64,000 nt of DNA, from contig NC_088937.1 of the NCBI RefSeq assembly GCF_033473495.1, positions 372,001 to 436,000 of the forward strand, written 5' to 3'. The notes under the pieces were generated by a model. The model saw nothing but the letters and a program-made list of their open reading frames with translations. It searched no databases and was not told the origin of the DNA. The DNA is from Cercospora beticola (taxonomy: Eukaryota > Ascomycota > Dothideomycetes > Mycosphaerellales > Mycosphaerellaceae). Positions 43,727 through 54,470 of the stretch are shown here, one piece after another. The first letter of the stretch is position 1, and the number at the start of each line of letters is the position of its first letter. A program made the position numbers and the translations under genes.

Positions 43727-46700
43727 TCAATGGTCAAGACCATCGAGTTGGACCAGCTTTCTGACAGCTTTGACAACCTCATTCTCTCCCATATCAAGTC
43801 CAGGCTCGTCCAACTTCCTCGCCAGAACCTCGTCAAACATCATTCTCAGCCTGCTGACCAGAACTCCAATCCTAGCCCAGCCTCTCAATCGAATCCAGTC
43901 ATCGACCAGCAGTCCTCTGCCTTGGGGATCAATTGTGATCGGACCAGAGAACATGAGCAGACTGTAAACGTTGAATGGCGTCAGATCCCGAATGAAGACC
44001 TTGCTCGTGGCCATCTTCGTGAAGTAACTCATGTATACCGAGTTTCCAGGGAATGTCTGAGCATCGAAGAGTGTAGACGACGGGTGCACGAAAACGCGGC
44101 CGTTCTCTTCGTTGAAGTACTTGATCGTACGAGCTTCAGGATCCAGTTCGACTGCGCCAGAAGACGATGCAGCATATTTCTTATCAGGGAACTCGATGCG
44201 GGCGACTTGTGGTTGGAAAGAACCGGCAACGAGCGCGCGGATGAGCACTTCGCTCGTGTTGTTACGATTGAAACTTTCCGCGTTGGCATTTCCAGGTCTG
44301 TAGCCAGTGGGAAGGAATCCGATCTCTTGTAGAGATGACAGATATTGCGTTCGGTTGGTGGAGATGTCCAGTAGTGTTTGGTGATTCAGGAAATTAGCAT
44401 CGCACCACCTCCGCAAGGATGAGGTTGGTTCTCCTCCTGCTCTTCCTTCTGACCATTGCTCATACGCATGTAAATCGCAGATGAGGTCTCCTTGTGTACC
44501 ACCAAATGAAGTTCGAGCTGCCTTCGACTCATCCCGCTTGTCCTTGGGACTCACAAAGGGACTCTTGACAGTAAGGATTGCGGCAATGGTCAGCGCAGCT
44601 TCTAGACAGCCAAATGCAGCGCCATATACCAGCAGCTTGCCACAACGAAGGTCAGCGGGAATCATGGACAAGTGTCGCCCAAGCGCTGTCAGGTCAGTAC
44701 TGTCCAGGGCACCTATGCGGCCAAGCAGTTTCAATGCCCCTGCTACAGCCAGCGATTCTGGAGGTGTGAGTGCAGAGGCGAGGAACGATGGCACATCTGC
44801 GACACCCATAGCGCGTACTGACAAGCAAAGTTGCTCGAGTGGTACCCGCCGAATCTCAGGCTCGGGTCGCTCAGCCATCTTGTCCTCTGCGGATCGCGTG
44901 TACAACTTGTAGCACTCGCCCGCCCGAACACGACCAGCACGACCGCGGCGCTGCTTGCATGCAGCCCTCGAAGCCCACACTTCGGCAAGCTTTACCATGT
45001 TATTGGCAGGATCGAAGCTTGTCTCCTTCACGCGACCAGTGTCGATGACGGCCACGATATCTTCGATCGTGATAGACGTTTCAGCAACATTGGTGGCTGC
45101 AATGACCTTGCGCAATCCTCGCGGCGCTCTCGGGAACACTTTTCGCTGTTCAAAGCTTTGAAGCGAGGCGTGCAACGGCAGCGCGTGCAAGTTCGGAATA
45201 TTGCGTAGCGCTCGTAATGCTTGGTCAATCTCGCCCACACCTGGTAGGAAAATCAGAATGCCTCCCTCGATGCTACCCAACTTGTGGTCAATGAGCTCAA
45301 CAGTCCGGGCAATTAGATCGTAATTAATCCTCGTGCCAACAGATCTCAATGCCTGACCAAGGCCTGGCTGTGCTCGTGGCGTTGAAGTCCCCGAGGTGTT
45401 GCCGCGGATCACATCGTCAAGAGTCAGATCCGCCAGACCGTTCGATTCCTCTTCTTCAACGGCACCGCCAAACCCGGTCGCTCGAAGAATCTCATCCAAG
45501 TAGATGTCTTGCACTGGATAAGTGCGACCCTCGATCCCGACTTTTCCAACGCTAGAGGACGCCTTGAAATAATCCTCAAACATTGCAGCATCCAGTGTAG
45601 CACTCATGAGAATGAGTTTGAGATCTTTGCGCTTCTTGAGAACATCCCGCAGCAGCACCAACAAGAAGTCAGTGTCAAGTGAGCGCTCGTGGACCTCATC
45701 AATCACCACATGCGAGACATCAGCGAGGCTTCGCACGACGTCGCCTGTACTTCCGCCAGAGGTCTGCAGGCGGCGAAGCAGGACACCAGTAGTCACAAAC
45801 GTGATCTTCGTAGTGCCCTGTATTTGCTTTGACTCGCCGCGGATCGCATATCCAACCTCTTCACCGACCTTGACACATCTCTCGTCAGCGACACGGTCTG
45901 CGAGACCTATCGCAGAGATTCTTCGTGGCTGCGTGCAGATGATGTTTGCCTGGTCACCGAAGCAGCGCTGTATCAAGTCATCGAGGACGAATTGCACAGA
46001 CTGTGTAGACTTTCCTGATCCTGTCTCACCAGAGATGATTGTGACTTGGTTGTTGTTCACAGTGCTGACGATCGCATCTCGCAGCTTCCAAGCAGGGAGG
46101 TTCTGCCGGGCTTGCAACATCTTCTGCTGTTCGGATGTTGTCTGCCGTTCTTGCCAAGTCCGCAAGAGTCCCTCACTCGTAGGAGTTTGTGCCGACCATG
46201 AGATAGGTTTTGGCTGTCTCCGCGGCTTCTTCTTCGCAGGCCTCGCCACTGTGATGGTCGAAGTTGAGGTAGCAGAAGCTACATCACTCAGCCTTCCAGG
46301 ATCAATGATGATACCGGGTACGTTCTGCTCTAGCCAATCCACAATGTTGAACAGCATTTGAGCCCCAAGGAACTCCTCGTTGGCCGCAACGAGCACTTTC
46401 TTCAAAATACTGAGACGCACATGCGCAGGCAGCTCGGCTTCGATGGACAAGATCGGTGGAGTGTACGGGTAGCCATTGGAGGGTGGCCGTGCACGCAGGA
46501 TGATCGGCTTCTCACCCGCCGTTTGCAGCTCCAGACTGACTGTGCACATTGACTGTTGTTTGGTAAACTTGTCGCCAAAAATGGCCTCTGAAGTTGCCAT
46601 CTCTTCTTCCCAAAGCTCCAGGTCTGGTTCGGAAGGCCTTGCTTGAGGCGCCTCTTGTCCTAGCAGTCTGCACTGAAGCATCTCTGCTGCACGAGCCTCG

Positions 46701-47878
46701 TCCCCATTGCATGAGTCCAAAACTTCCGCGCAGAGTTCGGGAGAGTATCCAGTCGCGGATAGGCGCTTGATCTTTCCCTGGCGTCTAAGGTCACCACTAG
46801 CCATGCTAACGCCAGCCATGTAGTTGTCGGGCAGTGTCCACTTCGGAAGATCGTCTTCCGGCACGTGGATGAGCAGCCACTCGAGGCACTCTTCTTTGTC
46901 CTTGCATATCTCAGTAGTCTCCTCCACATGGCTTTTCCGAAATCCAATCTTGGACAGGTCCTCCACGATGCTTTTCCGCTCGTTGGCAGATAGTTTAATG
47001 TCGTGGGGGTTCCATGCGCCGCCCTGCCGAATGAGTCGTTCAGCATTGCGCCTCGTCACTTCTCCCATCTCGACTTTGGGCACGCGCATCCAGCCTTTCA
47101 AGACGTGTTTGCTCTGAACCTGTCCATCAAGACTGACAACTTCCAGCTTCTTGTCTTCTGCCTGTTGCTTGACCTTGTCCGCTCTGGCCTTGTCCTTGGC
47201 TACCTTTTCTTCGTCATGTCGTTTCTTCGCCAGAAATGGGTCTGCCTCGTACATGTACGCATTGCCCTGCCCTATAGCCTCGCTCTTTAGGTCCTGAAAG
47301 TCACCTTTCCACAAGTCGCGGTACTTAGGCGGCAGCATCATGTGGATGTTTTTCATATTGCTCACTCTGAACAGGGCATATGCAGCTGCGAAATGCCGTG
47401 CTTCAAGAGCACTTTCCTGGGTTCCTCGCTCTTTCAGATAGTCTGGCGGCGGCACGATAGGTGGAAGCGTTACGATCTCCTGTGTTTTCGGATTCTTCTG
47501 CTTGATGATAACTCCTCCCGTCCAGCCCCTCGGATTGCGATGGATGGTATACTCCGGTCGCTCCCACTTCTGCTTCTGACAATGCTCGTTGAACATGGTC
47601 TGCGGCAGCTTGCCAGTCCATGATGCACCACCGATCAGCGTCCTCGTGTCAGGCTTCTTAGGTTCGTCTGGTTGTGCTGGAGTCGAGCCTGCCGCGACCT
47701 TGCCCTTGCTGCTACTTGCCTGTGCATTGCTACTCTCTTGAGCAGGCTTCTTGCTCTTTTTTGGTTTCCCATCGCCGAAGACGATGTAGCTCGTGTCCTC
47801 TTCGTTCAGGGCGGCTGCCGATGGCTTTTTCCCGTTGGCCTTGCCAGCTGCTCGAGGTGCATGTGGCTTGTTGACCAT
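43727..47878 (-). CDS. ucp12: DExH-box RNA helicase with UBA and RWD domains (Ucp12/DHX29/DHX57-like)
   Basis: Single exon of 1383 residues, near the length of fission yeast Ucp12 and yeast YLR419W. Domain order: basic low-complexity N-terminus, UBA-like segment (LSKIGFRKSHVEETTEIC, near 310), a second UBA-like turn, an RWD domain (EEEMATSEAIFGDKF and following, near 430), then the helicase core. Core motifs are GETGSGKST (near 618), TQPRRISAIGLA, DEVHERSLDTD (near 727; DEVH instead of DEAH), MSATLDA, TNVAETSITIEDI and QRRGRAGR (near 975). The HA2 winged-helix and OB-fold (DUF1605) domains close the protein. Relatives act in translation initiation or RNA decay; the exact role in fungi is not settled. 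Confidence 0.92.
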   Translation of the reverse strand: MVNKPHAPRAAGKANGKKPSAAALNEEDTSYIVFGDGKPKKSKKPAQESSNAQASSSKGKVAAGSTPAQPDEPKKPDTRTLIGGASWTGKLPQTMFNEHCQKQKWERPEYTIHRNPRGWTGGVIIKQKNPKTQEIVTLPPIVPPPDYLKERGTQESALEARHFAAAYALFRVSNMKNIHMMLPPKYRDLWKGDFQDLKSEAIGQGNAYMYEADPFLAKKRHDEEKVAKDKARADKVKQQAEDKKLEVVSLDGQVQSKHVLKGWMRVPKVEMGEVTRRNAERLIRQGGAWNPHDIKLSANERKSIVEDLSKIGFRKSHVEETTEICKDKEECLEWLLIHVPEDDLPKWTLPDNYMAGVSMASGDLRRQGKIKRLSATGYSPELCAEVLDSCNGDEARAAEMLQCRLLGQEAPQARPSEPDLELWEEEMATSEAIFGDKFTKQQSMCTVSLELQTAGEKPIILRARPPSNGYPYTPPILSIEAELPAHVRLSILKKVLVAANEEFLGAQMLFNIVDWLEQNVPGIIIDPGRLSDVASATSTSTITVARPAKKKPRRQPKPISWSAQTPTSEGLLRTWQERQTTSEQQKMLQARQNLPAWKLRDAIVSTVNNNQVTIISGETGSGKSTQSVQFVLDDLIQRCFGDQANIICTQPRRISAIGLADRVADERCVKVGEEVGYAIRGESKQIQGTTKITFVTTGVLLRRLQTSGGSTGDVVRSLADVSHVVIDEVHERSLDTDFLLVLLRDVLKKRKDLKLILMSATLDAAMFEDYFKASSSVGKVGIEGRTYPVQDIYLDEILRATGFGGAVEEEESNGLADLTLDDVIRGNTSGTSTPRAQPGLGQALRSVGTRINYDLIARTVELIDHKLGSIEGGILIFLPGVGEIDQALRALRNIPNLHALPLHASLQSFEQRKVFPRAPRGLRKVIAATNVAETSITIEDIVAVIDTGRVKETSFDPANNMVKLAEVWASRAACKQRRGRAGRVRAGECYKLYTRSAEDKMAERPEPEIRRVPLEQLCLSVRAMGVADVPSFLASALTPPESLAVAGALKLLGRIGALDSTDLTALGRHLSMIPADLRCGKLLVYGAAFGCLEAALTIAAILTVKSPFVSPKDKRDESKAARTSFGGTQGDLICDLHAYEQWSEGRAGGEPTSSLRRWCDANFLNHQTLLDISTNRTQYLSSLQEIGFLPTGYRPGNANAESFNRNNTSEVLIRALVAGSFQPQVARIEFPDKKYAASSSGAVELDPEARTIKYFNEENGRVFVHPSSTLFDAQTFPGNSVYMSYFTKMATSKVFIRDLTPFNVYSLLMFSGPITIDPQGRGLLVDDWIRLRGWARIGVLVSRLRMMFDEVLARKLDEPGLDMGENEVVKAVRKLVQLDGLDH

Positions 47879-48308
47879 AATGTCAACGTCTGCGCGTGCG
47901 AGCGCGAGCTAGAAAAGACGTTGATGTCCATTTCGAAATTTTGGGGAAAGCTGCAGAGGGAAGACGCGACCCAGCGGCGGTCGATGAAGTGAACGCGGGG
48001 TGACAGCGGGCCGATGTTCAGCTCGTGCTTTTGAACAACTTCACTTCGTTTCCATCTCACGTTCATCACAATCATCAGCAAACTGGGAAGACCTATCACA
48101 AGAACGATCGTTGAATACTTTTGGACTACTCATGATGCCCTCCTTCGTCCAAATCGCGCAGCACCACCTGCCTCGCTCCGAATCAGCATCCTCAGAGGAC
48201 GGCGCGACTTTTCCTTACCACTCGTCATCGCCATCGTATCTTGCCCAAGAATTGCATCTGGTATCCATGGCCAGGAGAGAATTTCTTTCAAGCTCCCTTG
48301 TGCGCCTG
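47879..48308. other. Intergenic region
   Basis: Upstream of the ucp12-like gene and downstream of the hypothetical gene at 48309; no coding signal. Confidence 0.4.
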
Positions 48309-48873
48309 CTACTCACTCATCTTTGCCGATCCTGTGTCCTGCTGTGTTGTTCCGACGTTGATAGCTGATCCCCTCCGGTACATGATTACGGCGGCAGGGT
48401 CGTCCGTAAAGTCTTTTCTGTCTTGACCCAGCGCCTCAAGATGCTCCGTCACCTTAAAGACCGAGTTCGCCACATCAGTGACTCCCATAAAGATAGGACA
48501 AGAGTTGCCAAACTTCGCAGCGAGCGCAGCCTTGACGAACGCCGTGACGCTGCTGCCAAACTGGACGGGCTCCGCGACTGATGTTCGATAGTTCCCGAAA
48601 GAGAGCTGGACGTAAATTCGCTGGGTGTCTGGGCATTGGCTCGCGAGAGTCGCCATGATGCCCGGCATGTTGACGCCATAACCCTGCTCTGCGGTTACAT
48701 TTAACTCAGATCGTAAACAAAGCAAGGCTTACAGTTATGCTCCAGTCACAATGCACGACCAAATGCACCATGTCCACGTTTTCCGTTGGGCCATTGAGTA
48801 TCTTGAAGGAATCGCCGCTGGCATGAATGACAGTCCAGCCTCCATTAGAGTTTGCGGTCTTCGAGGCAGCCAT
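48309..48873 (-). CDS. Hypothetical protein
   Basis: Exons 48873-48733 and 48683-48309 with a 49-base intron (GTAAGC donor, tandem acceptors GAG/CAG three bases apart) give about 171 residues. The sequence MAASKTANSNGGWTVIHASG, then FKILNGPTENVDMVHLVVHCDWSIT, joins to GYGVNMPGIMATLASQCPDT and FGNYRTSVAEPVQFGSSVTAFVK. It looks like a folded single-domain protein, with no signal peptide and no family that I recognise. A further upstream exon in 49446-49070 (a minus frame with several cysteines) is possible but unproven. Confidence 0.5.
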
Positions 48874-50677
48874 ATTTGCGGTCGAGTTGGGGCGGCTAGT
48901 TCTGCAGGAGAAAAGCTGTGGTCTTCAAGGATATTTGTTCGCGTGATCGATGGAGAGATCTTCAAGGATACATGTAGTTGCTGAGTGTGATGGGTAGAAA
49001 GTTGTCCGACCTTCGAGCAGAAATGGAAAAGCTGACGCGAGGTCAAAAGGCAGCAACCATTCACTCACTTGCACAGCCGCCGCAAAAGTGAGCACATCAC
49101 TTGCAAACGGACAACCTTTCACTTCTATATCGGTCGCAGCTGCGGAAGAAATCCGAGCAACATTCTGCGAAAGAGAGGCGACACAGTGGACGGCGGCGCA
49201 AGAGCACAGGAAGACACTCGATGTTGCAAGCATCGGAAACCACTCACTAGCCCCATCTTCGTAGGAGCGCATTATATGACCTGCCCCATCGAAATCCAGC
49301 GTGGACTGAGGCGATGGCGCACCTACCCGCGCATCAATCGCCCACTTGCTAGTCCAGGGCCATCTCAGACTTCTACTTCCTGAAATAAAAATCATGCACT
49401 TCCCATGCCAGACTGTCGGGTTAGGAACAAACCAGTTATAGTACATGGCGCTTCTTACACGTGAGAAGGATAAGTGAAGAACAGGAAGGGCGAAAATTAT
49501 GAATAAGGCAGGAAAGTTCGACTTGGTTGCACTATATAGATAAAACTCTACGCAGGTGACAAAATCACAGTATCAGCGCCGACACATGGCAATCTCCATT
49601 CGACTAGCAACAAAGGCCTTCTTGTGCAGGAGGGCCGAGACCAAGTTTTGATGGCTTCTTCATCAATTTTCATTGACGCAAATTGCCTTGGCTTGCTCGG
49701 GCTCAGGCCGAGAAACGCGTTGCTCTTTCTCCACGAACGCGTCGACTCCACCGCCGTTCTTGACATCAACTGTGACTTTTCATCATTGCCCGCGGTGTCA
49801 AATGAGATCAGCATCACACCGCTCCTGAGATACAGAACTGCAATCTACACCGTCTGCGCATTTTCGGCGCGTCGACAAACTCGGCGCAGAAGCCTGCGAG
49901 ATAGTTGCATGATGAAAGAGATCGACTCCAGCCAAATGAACGACGATGGACATGAGTGAACTGCCACTCCAGCTACAAGTCGGAGGTCGCTGCTGATGAG
50001 CCGCAGACGTTGAAGTGATCATCCATCAAGATGAGCTTATTTGCGATGGATGGAGTCTTGTCTCGCGGCTTCATCTCCGTGGTCCCGGATTCCTCTACAG
50101 CGTCCACGTGCACAGTCCTGCAGGTGTAGAGCGCACACTCTCTCATGCTGAAAGTCGCCACAACATATCCATATCTGAGTAGGCGCAAGACGACAGCCGC
50201 TCCAGGTCCAATGTGCATCATGCAGTTTGGCGGCTTGCCGTTCAAGCTCCGCCCCCGAGAGCGAGCGGAACACTCCTGTTCAAGCAGATCCAATGGTCGG
50301 ATATGCACGAAAAGGGATCTCTACCAGAAGTCTTCCTTGACGCACTGACAAAACAACGAAGTATGGTTGACATTCCACTTCACAGCATTGTTTCAAAACA
50401 GACTGAGCTCCTACTTTTGCTCATGGTATATCACGATCATCCTGGGCAGTGAGACCGGTACCACAATGGAGCGTCCTATTTACAACGCATCTGACGTATG
50501 GCACCAAGAACTTGACAACGGTTGACGATCGGAGACTTCCGTCGTCTTCGCCAACGGTGAGAGAAGAATATTCAAGAAGGTCTCTGGACCATCACTTTCA
50601 TCTTGCCCTCTCAGACTCTTCGTTGACAGTCAAACACGCTCACTTCTTACACTCATTTAACACACACTCGTTTCATC
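48874..50677. other. Long region without a secure gene
   Basis: Open frames such as 48925-49446 (minus) and 49624-49959 (plus) have no domain and no consistent splice partner. The right end, from about 50560, is CT-rich and is the probable leader of the HsbA-like gene. Confidence 0.35.
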
Positions 50678-51909
50678 ATGCATTTTTACACAGTCGTGGC
50701 GTTGGCCGCCATCGCCACATCGGCCAATGCTCAATTGCCAGGTCTCGGTGGACTTGGTGGAGCAGCCGCCGCGCCAGCTGCGCCGAAGGCCAAATTGACG
50801 GCCCAAGAAGTGAAGGCGAGCATTGAAGAGATCACTGATAAGGCCGCCGATACCGAAGTCATCGCTCAACGCATCAAGAGCAAGGCTGACGGCTTTCAAG
50901 TCGGTCCCGTGCGTTCATGAAGCTTGTTACATTTCCGTGTCTATCTGGAAACTAATGTTCGCGCTAGGAGCTTATTGTTAGCATCAAGGAGATCAACCAG
51001 CTCTTCACCAAAGAGAGCGAGGCTTTGGCGGCGCAGGATGATCTGCCGGAGGCGCCAGAGTTGAAGGAGCCTGAAGCTGCGGAGCCAGCACTGGATAGGC
51101 GACAGCTGCCTGTCGATGCCTTAAGCGGCCTTCTGGGCCAGAAGAAGGCTCCCGGCAAAGCACCAGCAGACAAGCGCCAGCTACCTGTCGGCGCCTTGGG
51201 CGGTCTCTTGGGTCAAAAGACGGCCCCAGGCAAAGCGGCAGGAGAGAAACGACAGCTCCCTGTCGGCGCGTTGGGCGGCCTCTTGGGCCAGAAGGAAGCT
51301 CCTGCTAAAGGTAAAAAGGGAGAGAAACGACAGCTGCCTCTCAACGCTGTGAGCGGTCTCTTGGGCCAGAAGGAAGCACCTGCCAAAGCACCGAAAGAGA
51401 CCCCAGCCAAAGCAGAAAAGGAAGCTACCGGCAAGGCCCAGAAGACAGCACCTGCTAAGGCCCAAAAAGCAGCACCTGCTAAGGCACTGAAGGGAGCACC
51501 TGTCAAAGCACAAGAGCAGAAACGTCAACTCCCTGGTCTCCCTCTTCCGGGCTTGGATAGCGTCACAAACACCCTCTCCCCAGGCAAGCCCGAAGCATCA
51601 GCAGATGAGCCCGTGCTTGAGCAGGTCTTCTTCGCCGTCGAAGATCAAGCCGAGATATGCTACGCCTTCACCGACTTGACCAAGGTTCACGAGATGATGC
51701 TCAAGACTGTCATCGAGAAGCGCGAGTTCTTCACTTTCAACACGATCACTGCCCAGACTGCTAAGATTCTGCGTCTCCTTGAACGCGAATTCGATGAGTT
51801 TGCGGCGGTGCTCATTGAATCTGTTCCAACTTGTGCGTTCAGCGTCAAGCAGGACCAACAGAAGATGGAGAAGACCATGAAGAAGTCCATCGAGACTTTC
51901 ACCTTGTAG
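50678..51909 (+). CDS. HsbA-like secreted protein split by Kex2-type repeat units
   Basis: Exons 50678-50908 and 50968-51909 give 390 residues with a signal peptide (MHFYTVVALAAIATSANA). Residues about 40-105 (LTAQEVKASIEEITDKAADT, and after the intron ELIVSIKEINQLFTKESEAL) and about 285-390 (LEQVFFAVEDQAEICYAFTDL, FNTITAQTAKILRLLEREFDEF) together look like one helical HsbA domain, the hydrophobic surface-binding protein family. Between the halves lie four units opening with dibasic RR or KR followed by QLPVGALGGLLGQK-type sequence, a Lys/Ala/Pro-rich stretch and a fifth degenerate KRQLPGLPLPG. Kex2 cutting would release amphipathic peptides with an N-terminal Gln able to form pyroglutamate. 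No oxidase gene is nearby. Likely a surface-active secreted protein. Confidence 0.78.
51103..51405 (+). repeat. Four tandem dibasic-bounded units of 25-26 codons
   Basis: Units begin at 51103, 51178, 51253 and 51331, spacing 75, 75 and 78 bases. Each starts with Gln-Leu-Pro directly after Arg-Arg or Lys-Arg and carries the near-invariant core LLGQK, then a variable Lys/Ala/Pro spacer. A remnant KRQLPG recurs at about 51520. The core is kept while the spacers differ. Confidence 0.85.
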
Positions 51910-52383
51910 ACTGGGCGTGACATATGCTTGCAAGGCCGGCCACGTCGCTGGAGCTGCGAAAGTGACTATGTAGAAGTCAGAGATTCCGTTGATAGCAGGC
52001 AGCGGATAGACAGCAACATGCTCTAATCAAAACCGACATGTTGTTAGTGATCATTTCGGCGTGCCGTAGCTTATCTCACCTCGTCCCTCAACGTATTGAA
52101 CATGTCAACGACTGTACAAACCGAGTTGCAAATCTCGAGCAACGCGTTAATAGCACATTGGTGAGTTTGAGCAAGTCGAAGCGCTCGTAGCTCTGAATAT
52201 GCAGATCAAGTCCTGAATCAAAGTGTCGTCAAGGTTTCATGGTTGACTTGATTGTGGTTGCGGCGAAAGCGGGAGTGCCATCCACACAAGACCCAAGCCA
52301 CTCCTCTCTGGTCTGATCTCTGGCATTGAACAGCGTGGTGCGAAGCTGACCATCACCAATTCTCTCTCTACGCGCCGAGCATC
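51910..52383. other. Intergenic region
   Basis: Terminator side of the HsbA-like gene and promoter side of the mL67 gene; no coding signal. Confidence 0.4.
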
Positions 52384-54019
52384 ATGCAAAGGAGCATGCG
52401 CGCCGCTCAGGTGCTCCCCAAGGGCCATGGGGAAGCCATCTACGCCTACTGCAATATCCGCACCAACCAGGTGCTCTACTCATTGGAGCGGACACTACGA
52501 GTACGCGCCTGCTGTGTCTTCATGGAGTCATGAATGCTAACAAATTCGCAAGCAATCACATTTAGAGCAGCTCGCAGATGTCGGGGCCAACAACAATCCC
52601 CCCAAACTCCGCAAGGATATCTGGCGACCGCTTTTCACCGTCCATCTCCCCGACCGACAGCAGGGCCTCGAGCTGTTTCGAAGTTTGCGCGAATATCGGT
52701 TGCTGCACGAGACCAATTGGGATCTACCTGAGTCCATCAAAACGCCATACACCGAGAAGCAGATTGAGGAAATGCAGGCCAAGCTGGACAACCGCGGAGG
52801 AAGCAAGAAGGAGACTGTTTTTGATGTTATCAAGCGGGAAAAGAAAAAGCTACGCGTCAAGATGGTCATGAATCAAAAGGCGAATAGCGTGGCTGATCTA
52901 GCTGCGATCCTGGTGCGACAGGAGCAACAAAGTGCATCACTGGCAAGCCAAAAGGAAGCCCTGTTGAAGCGGAGAAAATCGAAGGTCCTGGGTGAGATCA
53001 TAAGTCTGGCGAAGGAATTCGAACGCAGTGGCAACAAGGATCTGGACAAACAAATAGCTGAACTCAGGGCCGAGGTGAAGGAGGCCGTTAAAAAGAGCCT
53101 GGACAAGAGTAACACCGCCAAGGTGAGAAAGGAACAGTATCAAAAAGCACAAACAACCCGCGAGGCTCTTCAGAAGGTCAGGGTCCAAGCAGAAAAGAGG
53201 CTGTGGGCATCCGAGTCTGTGAAGAAGGCTAAGGAGAGGGCAGCTACCGAAACCTCTTCGCGAGAGGAAGCTGCTAGAGCAAATGAGGCAGCTGCCGAAG
53301 GCGCACAGGAATCCAATCCCAAGGAATCTTCGCCCAGTAAGCCAATCGTGGTTGAATACAGGCAATTCATCGAGCCGTACCCACCGGAGTTGGACCCCAT
53401 CCGTGCAGCACTCGAGGGCAAAGCTTTCAGCAAGCGTGATCCATTGTACAGAGCGCACCAGAGGGATGTGCGACTTGTACAGAGACCAATTTATAGCACG
53501 AAAGGCATCGCGGTTCAGTGGGCAAATTCGCTCGATCTCGAATACGCCGAGATGTGGCCCGAGAAAGTCAAGCACTTGAATATGGGTTTTGTCAGGAATG
53601 CGGCGCCCAAAGCTGATGCGGAAGCCATTCACGAGGTATCGGACTTTAAGGCCCAGCAATGGAAATCCAGGCCCGCGAACTGGGATGCGGTGCTCAGATC
53701 AGGGCAGACAGGGGCAGTGGAAGCTGCGGAGCCAGTCGCTGAAGGTGGTTCAGTAGTTGAGGCACAGGCGGCGGAGCAGAAGCAGGAAGAGGATCGTCAG
53801 GCTGTGCTACAAGAGGTCAAAGAACGAATTCTCCTGGACTTGAAGGTCAAAGCGAGTACACCTACGCACCGTTGGCCTAAAGCGCTGGCAAAATCGCGCC
53901 GACAGCGAAGAGATTCACTTCGGCAGAACAAGCCAATAATGAGTCAGACTTCGACTACTGAGAATGAGGTGGTGCTCCCTGCGGAACCGACAAGCTCGGA
54001 AAATGCACCAACGCTATAG
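52384..54019 (+). CDS. MHR1: Mitochondrial large ribosomal subunit protein mL67 (Mhr1)
   Basis: Fungal-specific mitoribosome protein, in yeast also linked to mitochondrial DNA recombination. Exons 52384-52500 and 52553-54019 give 527 residues. The conserved N-terminal half reads GEAIYAYCNIRTNQVLYSLERTL, then QLADVGANNN, KLRKDIWRPLFTVHLPDR and GLELFRSLREYRLLHETNWDL. The middle is a long charged helix with RKSKVLGEIISLAKEF. The later segment YRQFIEPYPPELDPIR and the VQWANSLDLEYAEMWPEKVKH stretch are typical of the Pezizomycotina form. It is about twice the size of yeast Mhr1 because of the coiled-coil insert and C-terminal tail, as usual in filamentous ascomycetes. Confidence 0.85.
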
Positions 54020-54470
54020 AGGCTGATCGGGAGCAAACTTTTGTGCATGTATGTATAACATTAGTAGATGCCGAATACGATCCACGTCGGACGCAGCAGC
54101 CTTTCGGCAGCAACATGATTCGATCGTTGACGGACAGATCTGCCCAGCGCCTGAAGTATGGGGACGATGATAGTTCCACCAGGCCCAGTCACTCGCCAAT
54201 AAGAACTCCTGGATCCAACTTGGGCCAACCACAGAATTCTCGACCTGCTCGAAACTACTATCAAACACGTTCGATTCCTAGACGATTGTGCGACAAAAAT
54301 TTTCCTTTGACCGGGCAAGACAGTTCGCTGCGCCTCAGCATCTTGGTGAGACATATTGTTTGCGTAGCACGCAACATAGATGCCATATAAATACACCCTT
54401 CAGCGCAGAGCTTGGATTCGGCATACCGACAAGCACACATCAAGTCTTCCTTCTCCAACTTCAGCACACG

